A stretch of DNA of 64,000 nt from Clostridium cibarium (GCF_014836335.1 NZ_JACSRA010000014.1:32366-96365), one strand, 5' to 3'. Shown: positions 1-9,851, numbered from the stretch's first letter. Notes: generated by a model not told the origin, from the sequence alone. Numbers and translations: made by a program.

Positions 1-338
1 AGCAAAGTTTGAAATTCTTCCTCATCATTATGTTTTAATAATTTTTCTGTTGTTGTAGCTACTCTAGCTTCAATATCGTCTTCTATAGTTTGTCTAACAC
101 TATCATCACTACTCTCCATTAAGGCACTTGATCTTGTTCTTATATATTCAATATCTGATTTTATGTCTTGCAACTCTACAATTGGAAGTAGTCTAGAATC
201 ATTTAATTCCATAAGTTTAGAATTAATTGAAGATATTTGAATGATTGACGTAATCCCTATTATACCTAAAAATACAAGAAAACTTACAGAAAGTAATCCA
301 ATCTTAAATCCTAGTTTCCTATTTTTAAAAAAGTTCAT
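1..338 (-). CDS. Methyl-accepting chemotaxis protein, N-terminal part (cut by window edge)
   Basis: The reading frame starts at the ATG at 338-336, after a GGAGGA ribosome binding site, and runs off the left edge; 112 codons are visible. The product begins MNFFKNRKLGFKIG, followed by a hydrophobic segment at about residues 11-33. After that comes a helical periplasmic-type segment with ELNDSRLLPIVELQDIKSDI and RTRSSALMES, typical of the four-helix-bundle sensor domain (4HB_MCP) of chemoreceptors. The HAMP and signalling domains would lie outside the window, so the assignment rests on the N-terminal pattern only. The ligand cannot be inferred. Confidence 0.75.
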   Translation of the reverse strand, partial: MNFFKNRKLGFKIGLLSVSFLVFLGIIGITSIIQISSINSKLMELNDSRLLPIVELQDIKSDIEYIRTRSSALMESSDDSVRQTIEDDIEARVATTTEKLLKHNDEEEFQTL

Positions 339-414
339 TTTGCTTCCTCCTACTTTTTATCTCTTGCTTATTATTGAATTAATTATGCATTAAAATTGTC
401 TTATAATTAACTAA

Positions 415-444
415 AAAGTATGAACAAATTGTGTACAATGTCAA
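415..444 (-). promoter_or_regulatory. Candidate sigma-A promoter of the chemoreceptor gene
   Basis: On the minus strand a perfect -35 TTGACA (439-444) is followed after 18 bases by a poor -10 TACTTT (415-420), about 75 bases before the chemoreceptor ATG. No motility-sigma promoter pattern was recognised. Spacing and -10 are suboptimal, hence low confidence. Confidence 0.35.
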
Positions 445-483
445 TCACATACAAAAAAACATCAATAATTCTAAAGTAGATAT

Positions 484-3400
484 CTACAAAAAGTTAACTT
501 TCTTACAGTAATCAAGCATTCTTTTAACAGCTTCATCATCTAATTGACTCCATTCAAAGCCTAATTTCTTTAAAATGGAATTTGTTCTATTACTAACAGT
601 TATAAATGTTGTTAAATTATTATTTTCAAGTAAACCTAGGTGAACCATAACATCATCAATATATTCTCTTAAATTTTCATCTTTATCCGTAAAAGAAATA
701 TATGACATAAATTCATCTATATTTTTAATTTCTATATTTTTATATCTTATTCTTAATAACTCTGCTAAATCTATAGAACTTAATTTTTTAGGATTTTCTA
801 TATGAAATACTTGGTTATTCAAGTTTGTCTTGTTAAAAATAAGAACAACTGCTTTAGACAATTCATCTACATAAGAAAAATCAAAAACCTTTTCTTTAAT
901 TTTAGGTATACAATTAAGTTTAATAAATGCTTTAATATTTTTATAAAAAGCGTTTTCTATTATATTCTCTTGAAATAGTCCTGTTGAATAATTAAAAGTT
1001 ACATTTCCAAGTCTAAATATTTTAGTATTTAATAACTTTTCACCAGCTTCTTCAACTAATTTTTCAGCTTCTAATTTTGAACGCACATACACATTATCAC
1101 ACTCTTGCCCAATATCAATATCTGATTCTGAAAACATAACTAAATTTTTATTATGAATACTTCCACTTCCAACACTGATAGTAGATATTTGATTGAAATC
1201 TTTTATTAATCCTTTTTTAGCAAAATCAATCAAATTCTTTGTTCCTAAAACATTTATATTATAAAACTCATCATATTTACCATAATGTTTTACATTGGCT
1301 GCTGAATTGATTATACAATCTATTTCTAAAGATAGTTTTTCATAAGTATCAATATCTAATCCCAAATTATCTCTTGAAATATTTCCCATTAAAATATTTA
1401 TTCTATTCCTATATTTAAAGTAAAATTCTTCTCCAAAATAAAAATTAGTCTTTTCTATAATTCTCTCTTCAGCTGTTTTAATATTTTCTCCTCTTAATAA
1501 CAAATGTATTTTGCAATTTGTCCTTAATATAAGCTCTTTTAAAATATTTACACCAACATATCCTGTAGCCCCTGTAAGCAAAATGTTTTTATATGTAGTT
1601 TCATTATTTAAATCCAAATCTGTATATCTTTTAATATCATCTATATATGATTTATAAGCTAATTTTATATCTTTCGGAATTTGATTTCCTTCTTTAAATT
1701 CTGTAACAGCTATTTCATCATGACCCCATTCAGTATTTACTCTTAAACTCTCTTTTTTCAATTTAATAATTGAAGCCAATTCTTGTATGGTTGGATATTT
1801 AAATATATCATTTATAGAAATACTAAATTCTTTAGCTAGTCTTGAAACTACTGAAATTGCTTTTAATGAGTTACCTCCAATTTCAAAGAAATTCAAATCA
1901 GTGCTCACATTTTTTATACCCAACACTTTACTCCATACTTCTGAAATTTTTTCTTCAAATTTATTTTGAGGCGCTATATATTTACAATTAAAATTATCCA
2001 GATTAGGTATAGGCAATTCTTTTCTGTTAATTTTTCCATTAGAATTAATAGGCATACTTTCAAGCTGCATTATATAAGAAGGAATCATATAACTTGGAAC
2101 TTCTTTCTTTAAAAAATCCTTTATTTCTTTTGAGCAAACTTTTTCTTCCCTTACAATATATGCACATAAATACTTGTTCCCACTTTCATCCTTTTTATCT
2201 ACTACAGCTACTTCTTTCAATTTTGAATACTGTAATAATTTTGCTTCAATTTCTTGAAGTTCTATTCTAAAACCATTAATTTTAACTTGATAGTCAATTC
2301 TCCCAATAAAATGTATATTCCCATCTGGAAGCCATTTTGCAAGATCTCCAGTTTTATATATTTTCTCTCCCTTTACATAAGGATTTTCTATAAACTTTTC
2401 TTTTGTAAGATCTTTTCTATTTAAATATCCTCTTGCAATTCCATCTCCACCTACACATAGTTCTCCAGGTACCCCTATTGGAAGCAAATTATTATTCTTA
2501 TCCATTATATAGGCTGTTGAATTAGATATTGGCCTTCCTATAGGTATTGCTATATTTTCATCCCACTTTTCCTCAACTTCATATACTGTAGAAATTACTG
2601 TATTTTCTGTTGGCCCATATCCATTTAAGATTTTCAGTTTCTTATACATCTTAGTTATTTTACTTACATACTTACTTGATAAGACATCTCCACCTACCAT
2701 TAAATATCTTAAGTTCTTAAATACTCCTACATTACTTTCACTATATTCATTAAATAATGGAGTTGGCATAATCATTATTGTTATTTTGTTATGATTAATA
2801 TAATTTTCTAATTTAATACCATTTATTATTAAGCTTTTATCTTCTAAGTGTAATGTTATGCCTTTAATAAGTGTAATCCAAATTTGAAATACTGATGCAT
2901 CAAAAGACAAAGATCCAGATTGAAGAACTTTATCATTATCATTAATTTCAATATAATTAGGATTTTTTACAAGGTTAATCAAATTCTTGTTTTCAACACA
3001 TACTCCTTTAGGGTTTCCAGTTGACCCTGATGTATAAATTATATATACTAAATCATTTGGCAAATTAATATTTTTAAGGTTTTCTTTACTTTCTTTAAAT
3101 ATTTCTTTACTATTTAAATCCATTAATTTTATATCTATTTTCTCTAGATTCACTTTTTTCAATTGATGTTTTTTAATCAAAATCATTTTACTCTTGCTAT
3201 CCTTAAGCATATAATTTATTCTTGCCTCAGGGTAATCTTCATCTATTGGCATATATGCCGCACCACTTTTTATAATAGCTAAAATTCCAACTATTGTATC
3301 CACACTTTTATCACATATTATTGCAACAATGTCCTCTTTACTCACTCCATTTTTTACTAATAAATTACCAAGCTGATTTGCCCTTTCATTTAATTGTCTA

Positions 3401-6400
3401 TAAGTTAGTCGTTCTCCACATGATACAAGGGCAGTTTTATTTTTTGACTTTTCAGCTATTTCTTCAAATAATTTTTTTATTGTTTTATTTTTTTCATATT
3501 TTCTTTTTGTATTGTTAAATTTATTTAATATTAAATTTTCCTCTTTCTTAGATAAAACTCCAAAGTTATTAATAGGTCTATCTAAATCCTCTAGAACTTT
3601 TATTAGAATATTCATATAATGTCCTACAAAATTCTCCATTGTTTCTTTTTTATATAATGATGTTTGATATTCTAATTCACCTAATATTTTTTCCTTATCT
3701 TCAGTAAGTATCATAGAAATAGAAAACTTTGATCCTTTGCCTTTTAATTTATAAGTTTCTATTTGTACATCATTAAAACTTAAATTCTCAATATTTAAAT
3801 TTTGAAAAGAAAAAATAACATTAAAAATATCACCTTTTTTTACATCTACTTTTTCAACTAAATTTTTAAGATCATAGTTTTGGTTTTCAAAAGCTTTCAA
3901 GGAGTTCTCCTTAACTTCATTTAAAAAATCTCTAAAACTCATATCATTACTTACTTTATTTCTTAGTGGCAATGTATTAACAAACATACCAACTATGTTC
4001 TTAAGATCTTCATGTGTTCTTCCCGCTACCGGAATTCCTATTATCAAATCCTCTTGATTGCTATACTTATATAAAAGCACATTGTATGCAGCTACATAAA
4101 ACATAAATTTTGTTACGCCTAAACTATTTATAGCCTTATTTATTTTTTGAATTAAAGTTTTATTTATCTCAAACTCTATTTTATTTCCTTCAAAACTTTT
4201 AGCTGATTTACTTTTGTAATCTGAAGGCATATTTATCACAGGAATTTCTCCTTCAAACCTATGAATCCAATACTTTTCCTGATCATCTAATAACCCATTT
4301 TTATATAACTTATTTTGCCAATTTGAAAAATCTTTGTATTGAAATTTCAACCCAGCAAGTTTCTCATCATTGTATAATGAAGATAATTCTTTTGTTATTA
4401 TACTCATTGAAACACCATCTGAAACTATGTGATGTATATCTATTATTAAAATTGAAACATCAACGAATTCAATAATACTTACATGAATAAGAGGAGCTCT
4501 ACTTAAATCAAATGGTCTTACAAATCTTTCAACATTAATTTTATTTTCATCAAATTTACTATGAACTTTAATATTCTCAACATTAAAATCCACTTTAGAA
4601 TGGATTTTTTGAAATATATCCCCATCAAACATATGAAAACTTGTCCTTAAAGTTTCATGCCTATTTATTAACTTGCAAATTGCTTTTTCGAAACGTTCCT
4701 TATTAAAGTTTCCTTTAATAAGGTATGCAATAGGTATATTATAGTTTGTACTATTTAAATTTACTTGGTTTATTGCATATATCCTTTTTTGTACTGATGA
4801 TGCTTCATAATACTTTTTTTCTTCCACCTTTTCAATTTCATTAATCATCCCCTTATCTACTTTTATAGAATCCAAATACTCAGCTAATTCTTCTATTGAA
4901 GGCTTATTAAATACATCTGTAACAAGAATTGGACATTTAAATTCTTTATGAATTTTAGATACCAAATTTACAGCTGTTAAAGAATTTCCTCCTAGCTCAA
5001 AAAAGTTATCTTTTATAGATATCTCATTTATGTTAAATATCTTGCACCAAATACTCATAAGCTTTTGTTCTATTTCATTTCTAGGCTTTACAAATTCTAC
5101 ATTACTTTGTGATAAATCAGGACTAGGTAATGCTTTTTTATCAAGTTTTCCATTATAATTAAGTGGTATATTCTCAACCTGAACTATATATGAAGGAATC
5201 ATATAATTAGGTAATTCTTTTTTCAAAAAATCTTTTATTTCTTTTAAAGAAACTCTCTCTTCACTTACAACATATGCACATAAATATTTATTACCGCTTT
5301 TATCTTTTCTATCTATTACTATTGCTTCCTTTAGCCTTGAATATTTTAGTAGTTGCGTTTCAATTTCTTGAAGTTCTATTCTAAATCCCCTTATCTTCAC
5401 CTGACTATCAATTCTTCCCATAAAAACTATATTCCCATCTGGCATCCATTTTGCAAGATCTCCAGTTTTATATATTATCTCCCCTTTTATATAAAGATTT
5501 TCTATAAATTTTTCTTTCGTCAGTTCTTCTTTATTAAAATACCCCTTGGCAACTCCATCTCCACCTACACATAATTCTCCAGGAACGCCTATTGGAAGTA
5601 GGTTATTATTCTTATCCACTATATAAGCAGTCGAATTAGCAACTGGTTTACCAATTGGTAATTGTGTATTTTTATCCCAACTACTACTTACAGTATAAGT
5701 TGTTGAAAAAGTAGTATTTTCTGTTGGTCCATATCCATCAATTATTATTAACTCCTTATTAACCTCTTTTAATTTACTTACAGCAATAGGTGAAACTACA
5801 TCTCCACCAGTTAACAAACATCTCAATGGCCTAAATAAATTTATATTTTCTTTACATAATTGATTAAATAATGGAGCTGTAAACCAACATATTGTAATTT
5901 TATTTTTTCTTAAATAACTTTCAAGTAATTCTGGATTTAAAATAATATCTTTTGATTCTATAAATAATTGCTTACCATTAAGAAGGGCCCCCCACACTTC
6001 AAAAGTAGATGCATCAAATGCAATGGATCCTGTTTGAAGTATTTTATCATCTTCTTCAAATTCAATGAAATTAGTATTCTTAACAAGTCTTATAACATTC
6101 CTTTGCTTTATACACACTCCTTTTGGCTTTCCTGTCGAACCCGATGTATACATTACATATATTAAATCCTCTGAAGTGTTAATGTGATCTAAATTATATG
6201 TACCTTCATTTAATATTTCTTCATCATCATAATTTACTATTTCAATACTATTTTCAAAATCAAATTTATCTACTGAATTCTTTTTTCCTAAAACTACTTC
6301 ACTATTAACCTCTTCTAACATATATTCTATTCTCGATTTAGGATAATCCTCGTCTATTGCTAAATATGCTCCTCCACTTTTTACAATAGCTAAAATTCCT

Positions 6401-7974
6401 ATAATTGTGTCTAAACTTTTATCACATATGATTGGAACTATACTATTTCTTGTTATTCCTTTTTTTCTTAATAAAAATGCAATTTGGTTAGCTCTTTCAT
6501 TTAACTGTCCATAAGTTAGACTATTCCCTTTTGATGTAACTGCTATTTTATCTTTTGCATCATCAACCACTTTTTCAAACAATTCACTTATTGTTTTATT
6601 TTTAGGATATTTTCTTTTTGTATTGTTAAATTCATTTAATATAATATTTTTTTCTTCTTCAGAAACTATTTGTATTTCTGATATTTTCAGATTTGAATTA
6701 TTAATAATTTGACTAGCAATAAGGCCAATACTTTTAACCATTTGTACAACTTGTTGCTCTGTATAATCCTCTATTCTATATTGAACTTCCAATTCAATAT
6801 TTCCCTCTTTTTTTAATTCTTTAATAAATATATGTAATGGAATATTTGTATACCCTTGTGAAAGAATTTTATTGCTTATAAATTTTCCGCTACCTTTTTC
6901 TAACTCATAGCTTTCAAGTACATAGTAATTCACACAGCATTTAAATAGAGAATTAACTCTTTTTTTATTTAATTCTAAATCCTGTACCAGCAAATCATAA
7001 GGATATTTTTGATTATGATAACAATTCTTAAGTTCTACATTTAAATATTCTAAAAATTCATTAAAGCTTTTTTTATCTTCTATGTTTATTCTTAAAGGCA
7101 TAGTTCCTGTAAACATACCCATTGTATTTCTTTGGCGCACATTACTCCTATTAAAGCAAACAATAGCTAGTGTTATATCATTTTCATTTAATACCCTGCT
7201 CATATATATGCTTAAAACAGAAACAAAAAATTTGTTTAAAGAAATTTTATGTTTATTCAAAAATCTTTTTAACTCTTCATTCTTACTTTTATCTAACAAA
7301 AACAACTTTGTTTTTGACTTAGCGCTTTTGGGATTTATATATAAAGATTTTTCATTTAAATTTGAAAATTTTTCATTCCAAAATTTTTTGTTTTTCTTAA
7401 ATTCTTCAGAATTTAAATACGCCCTTTCATCAGATATAAAACTTATGTATGAATTCCCAACATTGTCATCTACAATTTCATTATTGTATAATCGCTGATA
7501 TATGGTAGAAAGCTGTTTAATCAACAAATTACAGGATGCTCCATCAAAAATAAGATGATGTATAAAAAAGCATATTCCCATATCTTCTTCATTAATTTTG
7601 TAAATAAAAAACTTAAATAATAATTGATTTTGCTTATATAATGTTTTTACACCTTCATTTATACAAAACTCTTTAAATTTACTTTCAGCACTACTACCAT
7701 AAGTTGTAAAATCCAAAAAAGATATATTGATAAATTTATATTCATCTACATATTGATATAATTTACCACTTTCCTCATAGAATTTTAATCTAAGTGAATC
7801 ATTTTTTTTAATAATTAAATTTACTGCTTTCTCTAACATCCTAACATCTAAATTACTACCAATATGTATTTTAGATACTATATTGTGCATTGGTGTATTA
7901 GAAAACAGCATTTCATTGTACCAAATTCTCTTTTGTGGATGAGTTATTTCAGATTTTTTGACAATATTATTCAT
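484..7974 (-). CDS. Two-module nonribosomal peptide synthetase with terminal reductase (C-A-T-C-A-T-R)
   Basis: A 2496-residue assembly-line enzyme. The start is the ATG at 7974, six bases after GGGAGGTG; an in-frame ATG ten codons upstream has no such site. Approximate domain order: C1 1-440 (HHLIFDG), A1 480-960, T1 near 995 (LGGNSLTA), C2 1040-1480 (HHIVSDG), A2 1490-1990, T2 near 2033 (IGGNSLKA), R 2125-2496 (TGATGYVG nucleotide-binding loop, YVRSK active-site motif). Both condensation histidine motifs and both carrier serines are intact. The N-terminal THPQKRIWY segment resembles lipopeptide starter C domains, so an acyl cap is likely. Eye alignment to GrsA gives pocket codes DAFWLGGTFK (A1, very close to the valine code DAFWIGGTFK) and DAFIMGGVIK (A2, not recognised). 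The terminal R domain implies NAD(P)H-dependent release as an aldehyde or alcohol. No carrier-protein activating enzyme, exporter or acyl ligase is adjacent. Confidence 0.93.
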   Translation of the reverse strand: MNNIVKKSEITHPQKRIWYNEMLFSNTPMHNIVSKIHIGSNLDVRMLEKAVNLIIKKNDSLRLKFYEESGKLYQYVDEYKFINISFLDFTTYGSSAESKFKEFCINEGVKTLYKQNQLLFKFFIYKINEEDMGICFFIHHLIFDGASCNLLIKQLSTIYQRLYNNEIVDDNVGNSYISFISDERAYLNSEEFKKNKKFWNEKFSNLNEKSLYINPKSAKSKTKLFLLDKSKNEELKRFLNKHKISLNKFFVSVLSIYMSRVLNENDITLAIVCFNRSNVRQRNTMGMFTGTMPLRINIEDKKSFNEFLEYLNVELKNCYHNQKYPYDLLVQDLELNKKRVNSLFKCCVNYYVLESYELEKGSGKFISNKILSQGYTNIPLHIFIKELKKEGNIELEVQYRIEDYTEQQVVQMVKSIGLIASQIINNSNLKISEIQIVSEEEKNIILNEFNNTKRKYPKNKTISELFEKVVDDAKDKIAVTSKGNSLTYGQLNERANQIAFLLRKKGITRNSIVPIICDKSLDTIIGILAIVKSGGAYLAIDEDYPKSRIEYMLEEVNSEVVLGKKNSVDKFDFENSIEIVNYDDEEILNEGTYNLDHINTSEDLIYVMYTSGSTGKPKGVCIKQRNVIRLVKNTNFIEFEEDDKILQTGSIAFDASTFEVWGALLNGKQLFIESKDIILNPELLESYLRKNKITICWFTAPLFNQLCKENINLFRPLRCLLTGGDVVSPIAVSKLKEVNKELIIIDGYGPTENTTFSTTYTVSSSWDKNTQLPIGKPVANSTAYIVDKNNNLLPIGVPGELCVGGDGVAKGYFNKEELTKEKFIENLYIKGEIIYKTGDLAKWMPDGNIVFMGRIDSQVKIRGFRIELQEIETQLLKYSRLKEAIVIDRKDKSGNKYLCAYVVSEERVSLKEIKDFLKKELPNYMIPSYIVQVENIPLNYNGKLDKKALPSPDLSQSNVEFVKPRNEIEQKLMSIWCKIFNINEISIKDNFFELGGNSLTAVNLVSKIHKEFKCPILVTDVFNKPSIEELAEYLDSIKVDKGMINEIEKVEEKKYYEASSVQKRIYAINQVNLNSTNYNIPIAYLIKGNFNKERFEKAICKLINRHETLRTSFHMFDGDIFQKIHSKVDFNVENIKVHSKFDENKINVERFVRPFDLSRAPLIHVSIIEFVDVSILIIDIHHIVSDGVSMSIITKELSSLYNDEKLAGLKFQYKDFSNWQNKLYKNGLLDDQEKYWIHRFEGEIPVINMPSDYKSKSAKSFEGNKIEFEINKTLIQKINKAINSLGVTKFMFYVAAYNVLLYKYSNQEDLIIGIPVAGRTHEDLKNIVGMFVNTLPLRNKVSNDMSFRDFLNEVKENSLKAFENQNYDLKNLVEKVDVKKGDIFNVIFSFQNLNIENLSFNDVQIETYKLKGKGSKFSISMILTEDKEKILGELEYQTSLYKKETMENFVGHYMNILIKVLEDLDRPINNFGVLSKKEENLILNKFNNTKRKYEKNKTIKKLFEEIAEKSKNKTALVSCGERLTYRQLNERANQLGNLLVKNGVSKEDIVAIICDKSVDTIVGILAIIKSGAAYMPIDEDYPEARINYMLKDSKSKMILIKKHQLKKVNLEKIDIKLMDLNSKEIFKESKENLKNINLPNDLVYIIYTSGSTGNPKGVCVENKNLINLVKNPNYIEINDNDKVLQSGSLSFDASVFQIWITLIKGITLHLEDKSLIINGIKLENYINHNKITIMIMPTPLFNEYSESNVGVFKNLRYLMVGGDVLSSKYVSKITKMYKKLKILNGYGPTENTVISTVYEVEEKWDENIAIPIGRPISNSTAYIMDKNNNLLPIGVPGELCVGGDGIARGYLNRKDLTKEKFIENPYVKGEKIYKTGDLAKWLPDGNIHFIGRIDYQVKINGFRIELQEIEAKLLQYSKLKEVAVVDKKDESGNKYLCAYIVREEKVCSKEIKDFLKKEVPSYMIPSYIMQLESMPINSNGKINRKELPIPNLDNFNCKYIAPQNKFEEKISEVWSKVLGIKNVSTDLNFFEIGGNSLKAISVVSRLAKEFSISINDIFKYPTIQELASIIKLKKESLRVNTEWGHDEIAVTEFKEGNQIPKDIKLAYKSYIDDIKRYTDLDLNNETTYKNILLTGATGYVGVNILKELILRTNCKIHLLLRGENIKTAEERIIEKTNFYFGEEFYFKYRNRINILMGNISRDNLGLDIDTYEKLSLEIDCIINSAANVKHYGKYDEFYNINVLGTKNLIDFAKKGLIKDFNQISTISVGSGSIHNKNLVMFSESDIDIGQECDNVYVRSKLEAEKLVEEAGEKLLNTKIFRLGNVTFNYSTGLFQENIIENAFYKNIKAFIKLNCIPKIKEKVFDFSYVDELSKAVVLIFNKTNLNNQVFHIENPKKLSSIDLAELLRIRYKNIEIKNIDEFMSYISFTDKDENLREYIDDVMVHLGLLENNNLTTFITVSNRTNSILKKLGFEWSQLDDEAVKRMLDYCKKVNFL

Positions 7975-8054
7975 AAAGAACACCTCCCAATATATTGCTT
8001 TCATTAAATATTACAATTCAAACTAGAAAATAGTTGCATTTTTTCATTTATAAT

Positions 8055-8100
8055 ACAAAAAAGAATACTTAAAGCCTTTATTGCTCTAAGTATTCTTTTT
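8055..8100 (-). terminator. Intrinsic terminator after the anti-sigma gene
   Basis: An 11-bp perfect stem (8061-8071 with 8087-8097) is followed on the minus strand by a run of T. It separates the sigma/anti-sigma operon from the NRPS gene downstream, so the NRPS needs its own promoter in the roughly 85 bases between. The plus-strand side also has five T, so it may work both ways. Confidence 0.8.
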
Positions 8101-8105
8101 GATTC

Positions 8106-9053
8106 TTATTTATTATATAAACTACTCATAATAATATTTATTATTGACTCTTCATTAATTCCATCTTTTGATGAAATAGAATATGATACATCATCCTTTT
8201 TCCAAGTTGCTAGATTAACTACTTTATTTTTATATCCCTCTAAACATATAATAGTTCCATCTATTTCATGTGTATTCTTAATTTCATATTCATTATAATC
8301 ACCACTTATATCTCCAGTAACTTTCCCAGCTCTAAATTTTACTATATCCTTCCCATAATTATATTCTATTTCAATCGTATCATTTCCTATAACACATATA
8401 TTATGTATGCTAAGTTCAGCAGGGATTTCTTTTATATGATTTATTTTTAATTTTATTACATCTTCAGCTTCCTCTAGTGTTTTACATTCCTTAATCCCAC
8501 TTCCACAAACAGTTGAAAGTCTCCCTCCATCATAATTCCTATTCTTATCATTATCATTGTCTCTATTATCATTATTGTCACTATCATTGTTATTACTATC
8601 ATTACTTTTGCTTTCATTATATTTTGAATAATCACTTTTCTTATAGTTTTCAACATTACTATTATATTTATTTATACTATCATATTCTTTTAACATTTTA
8701 TCATTTTGAATATAACTATTCTCCGTACCCTCTTTATCTTTATCATATGATTTGCTTATTTTCACTTCTTTAGAATCATTATTCGTATCATTTATTTCTT
8801 CCTGTTTTAAATTATTACTATCATATTTATTTAACTGATTATTCATATTCATGACATTAAAAGATATAACTACTATAAAGCATAAAGCAATAATTTTTAC
8901 CTTTCTTATAAATACGCTATATTTCTCTATTCCCGGTCTCTCACTTTGAATTTTTATATTTTCATTGAGCACATTATGGAGTATTCTTTTTTTCATATTT
9001 TCAGTCATAACAATTTTATTTAACTCTTCTTTGTATCTCTTACTCAAAATCAT
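8106..9053 (-). CDS. Putative anti-sigma factor, single-pass membrane protein with Asn/Asp-rich linker
   Basis: 315 residues. The N-terminal region (1-50) is charged and would be cytoplasmic; one transmembrane helix lies at about 52-69. Residues 75-180 are low-complexity, rich in Asn, Asp, Ser and Lys, and the C-terminal 130 residues form a beta-rich extracellular domain resembling the DUF4367-type sensor part of anti-sigma proteins. Its start overlaps the end of the ECF sigma gene by 14 bases, the usual arrangement for a sigma factor and its cognate anti-sigma. No zinc-binding HxxxCxxC anti-sigma motif is present. The role is inferred from topology and operon position, not from a recognised catalytic family. 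Confidence 0.65.
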   Translation of the reverse strand: MILSKRYKEELNKIVMTENMKKRILHNVLNENIKIQSERPGIEKYSVFIRKVKIIALCFIVVISFNVMNMNNQLNKYDSNNLKQEEINDTNNDSKEVKISKSYDKDKEGTENSYIQNDKMLKEYDSINKYNSNVENYKKSDYSKYNESKSNDSNNNDSDNNDNRDNDNDKNRNYDGGRLSTVCGSGIKECKTLEEAEDVIKLKINHIKEIPAELSIHNICVIGNDTIEIEYNYGKDIVKFRAGKVTGDISGDYNEYEIKNTHEIDGTIICLEGYKNKVVNLATWKKDDVSYSISSKDGINEESIINIIMSSLYNK

Positions 9054-9531
9054 ACTCCTCCTTTAACTCTTTCTTTAATATCTTCCTTCCCCTACTAAGT
9101 AATGAACGAACCGTTGCTTCTTTCTTATCTATAATAGATGCAATTTCCACTGTTGTATAATCCTCATAATAATATAAATAAATAATTTCTCTATATTTTA
9201 CTGGAAGTTGCATTACTTTATTAAGAACATTACCATCTTTATATTGGTCATAATATGGAATTTCTATTAATTCTGCTCGTTTTCTAAACCAAGCAGATTT
9301 TAGTTTGTTTTTGCAAATATTTCTTGTAACACAAATAAGCCAATTGTTTTTATGATCATTACTTTTAAAGCCCCCTATATTTTTAAGCAATTGTATAAAG
9401 ACCTCTTGTACTACATCCTCTGCATCATAAATATTTTTCATATATGAATATGCAAGCCTCAGCAGCATATCTCCATAATCATCTAAATCTTGTGAGATAA
9501 TTTCATCTATACACAATGAAATCTCATTCAT
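9040..9531 (-). CDS. RNA polymerase ECF-type sigma factor
   Basis: 163 residues from the ATG at 9531, which has GAGG six bases upstream; the in-frame ATG at 9543 has its purine-rich stretch directly against the start and fits less well. Region 2 is seen as LRLAYSYMKNIYDAEDVVQE (about residues 20-40). Region 4 is seen as LPVKYREIIYLYYYEDYT followed by a helix-turn-helix (about 105-155). Regions 1 and 3 are absent, as in extracytoplasmic-function sigma factors. It should direct RNA polymerase to a small regulon, held in check by the membrane protein encoded by the overlapping next gene. Targets are unknown; the NRPS gene just downstream is an obvious candidate but unproven. Confidence 0.9.
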   Translation of the reverse strand: MNEISLCIDEIISQDLDDYGDMLLRLAYSYMKNIYDAEDVVQEVFIQLLKNIGGFKSNDHKNNWLICVTRNICKNKLKSAWFRKRAELIEIPYYDQYKDGNVLNKVMQLPVKYREIIYLYYYEDYTTVEIASIIDKKEATVRSLLSRGRKILKKELKEEYDFE

Positions 9532-9543
9532 TATAAACCTCAT

Positions 9544-9850
9544 CCTTCCATCCTGTAGTACAATTAAGTAATTATGAAATCCATCCTAAGTTGTGCATTC
9601 TTCATCTAGAGGTTATAAATATAAAATAAATATATCATTAGATTTTTCTCGCCTTCTAAGTTAAATACTATTTTTGGTTTTTCTAAATATGATACAATTT
9701 AACTTATAAAGATGTTGCAATAAATATAAATATTATTATATTTCCTCTTTCTATAATATCTAAATTATATATTCTTGTAACCAAAAGATGATCACTTATA
9801 TTTAGAGTTAATATCATTGATATCGAAGGAATATATACTTTAAAAATAAA
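9544..9850. other. Intergenic region without a recognisable gene
   Basis: About 300 bases of very AT-rich sequence between the ECF sigma gene and the terminator of the radical SAM operon. I see no open reading frame with a ribosome binding site, no RNA gene and no clear repeat. It must contain the promoter of the sigma gene, but no confident -35/-10 pair was found. Confidence 0.5.
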
Positions 9851-9851
9851 A

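Noticed and set aside
7082..7498. 138-codon open frame on the plus strand inside the NRPS gene
   Set aside because: Opposite to a clearly coding frame, no ribosome binding site, and a product rich in Phe, Leu and Ile that merely mirrors AT-rich codons.
8530..8640. CRISPR-like or satellite array suggested by the repetitive ATT/ATC text
   Set aside because: It is codon-periodic low-complexity coding for Asn and Asp inside the anti-sigma gene; no spacer-repeat structure.
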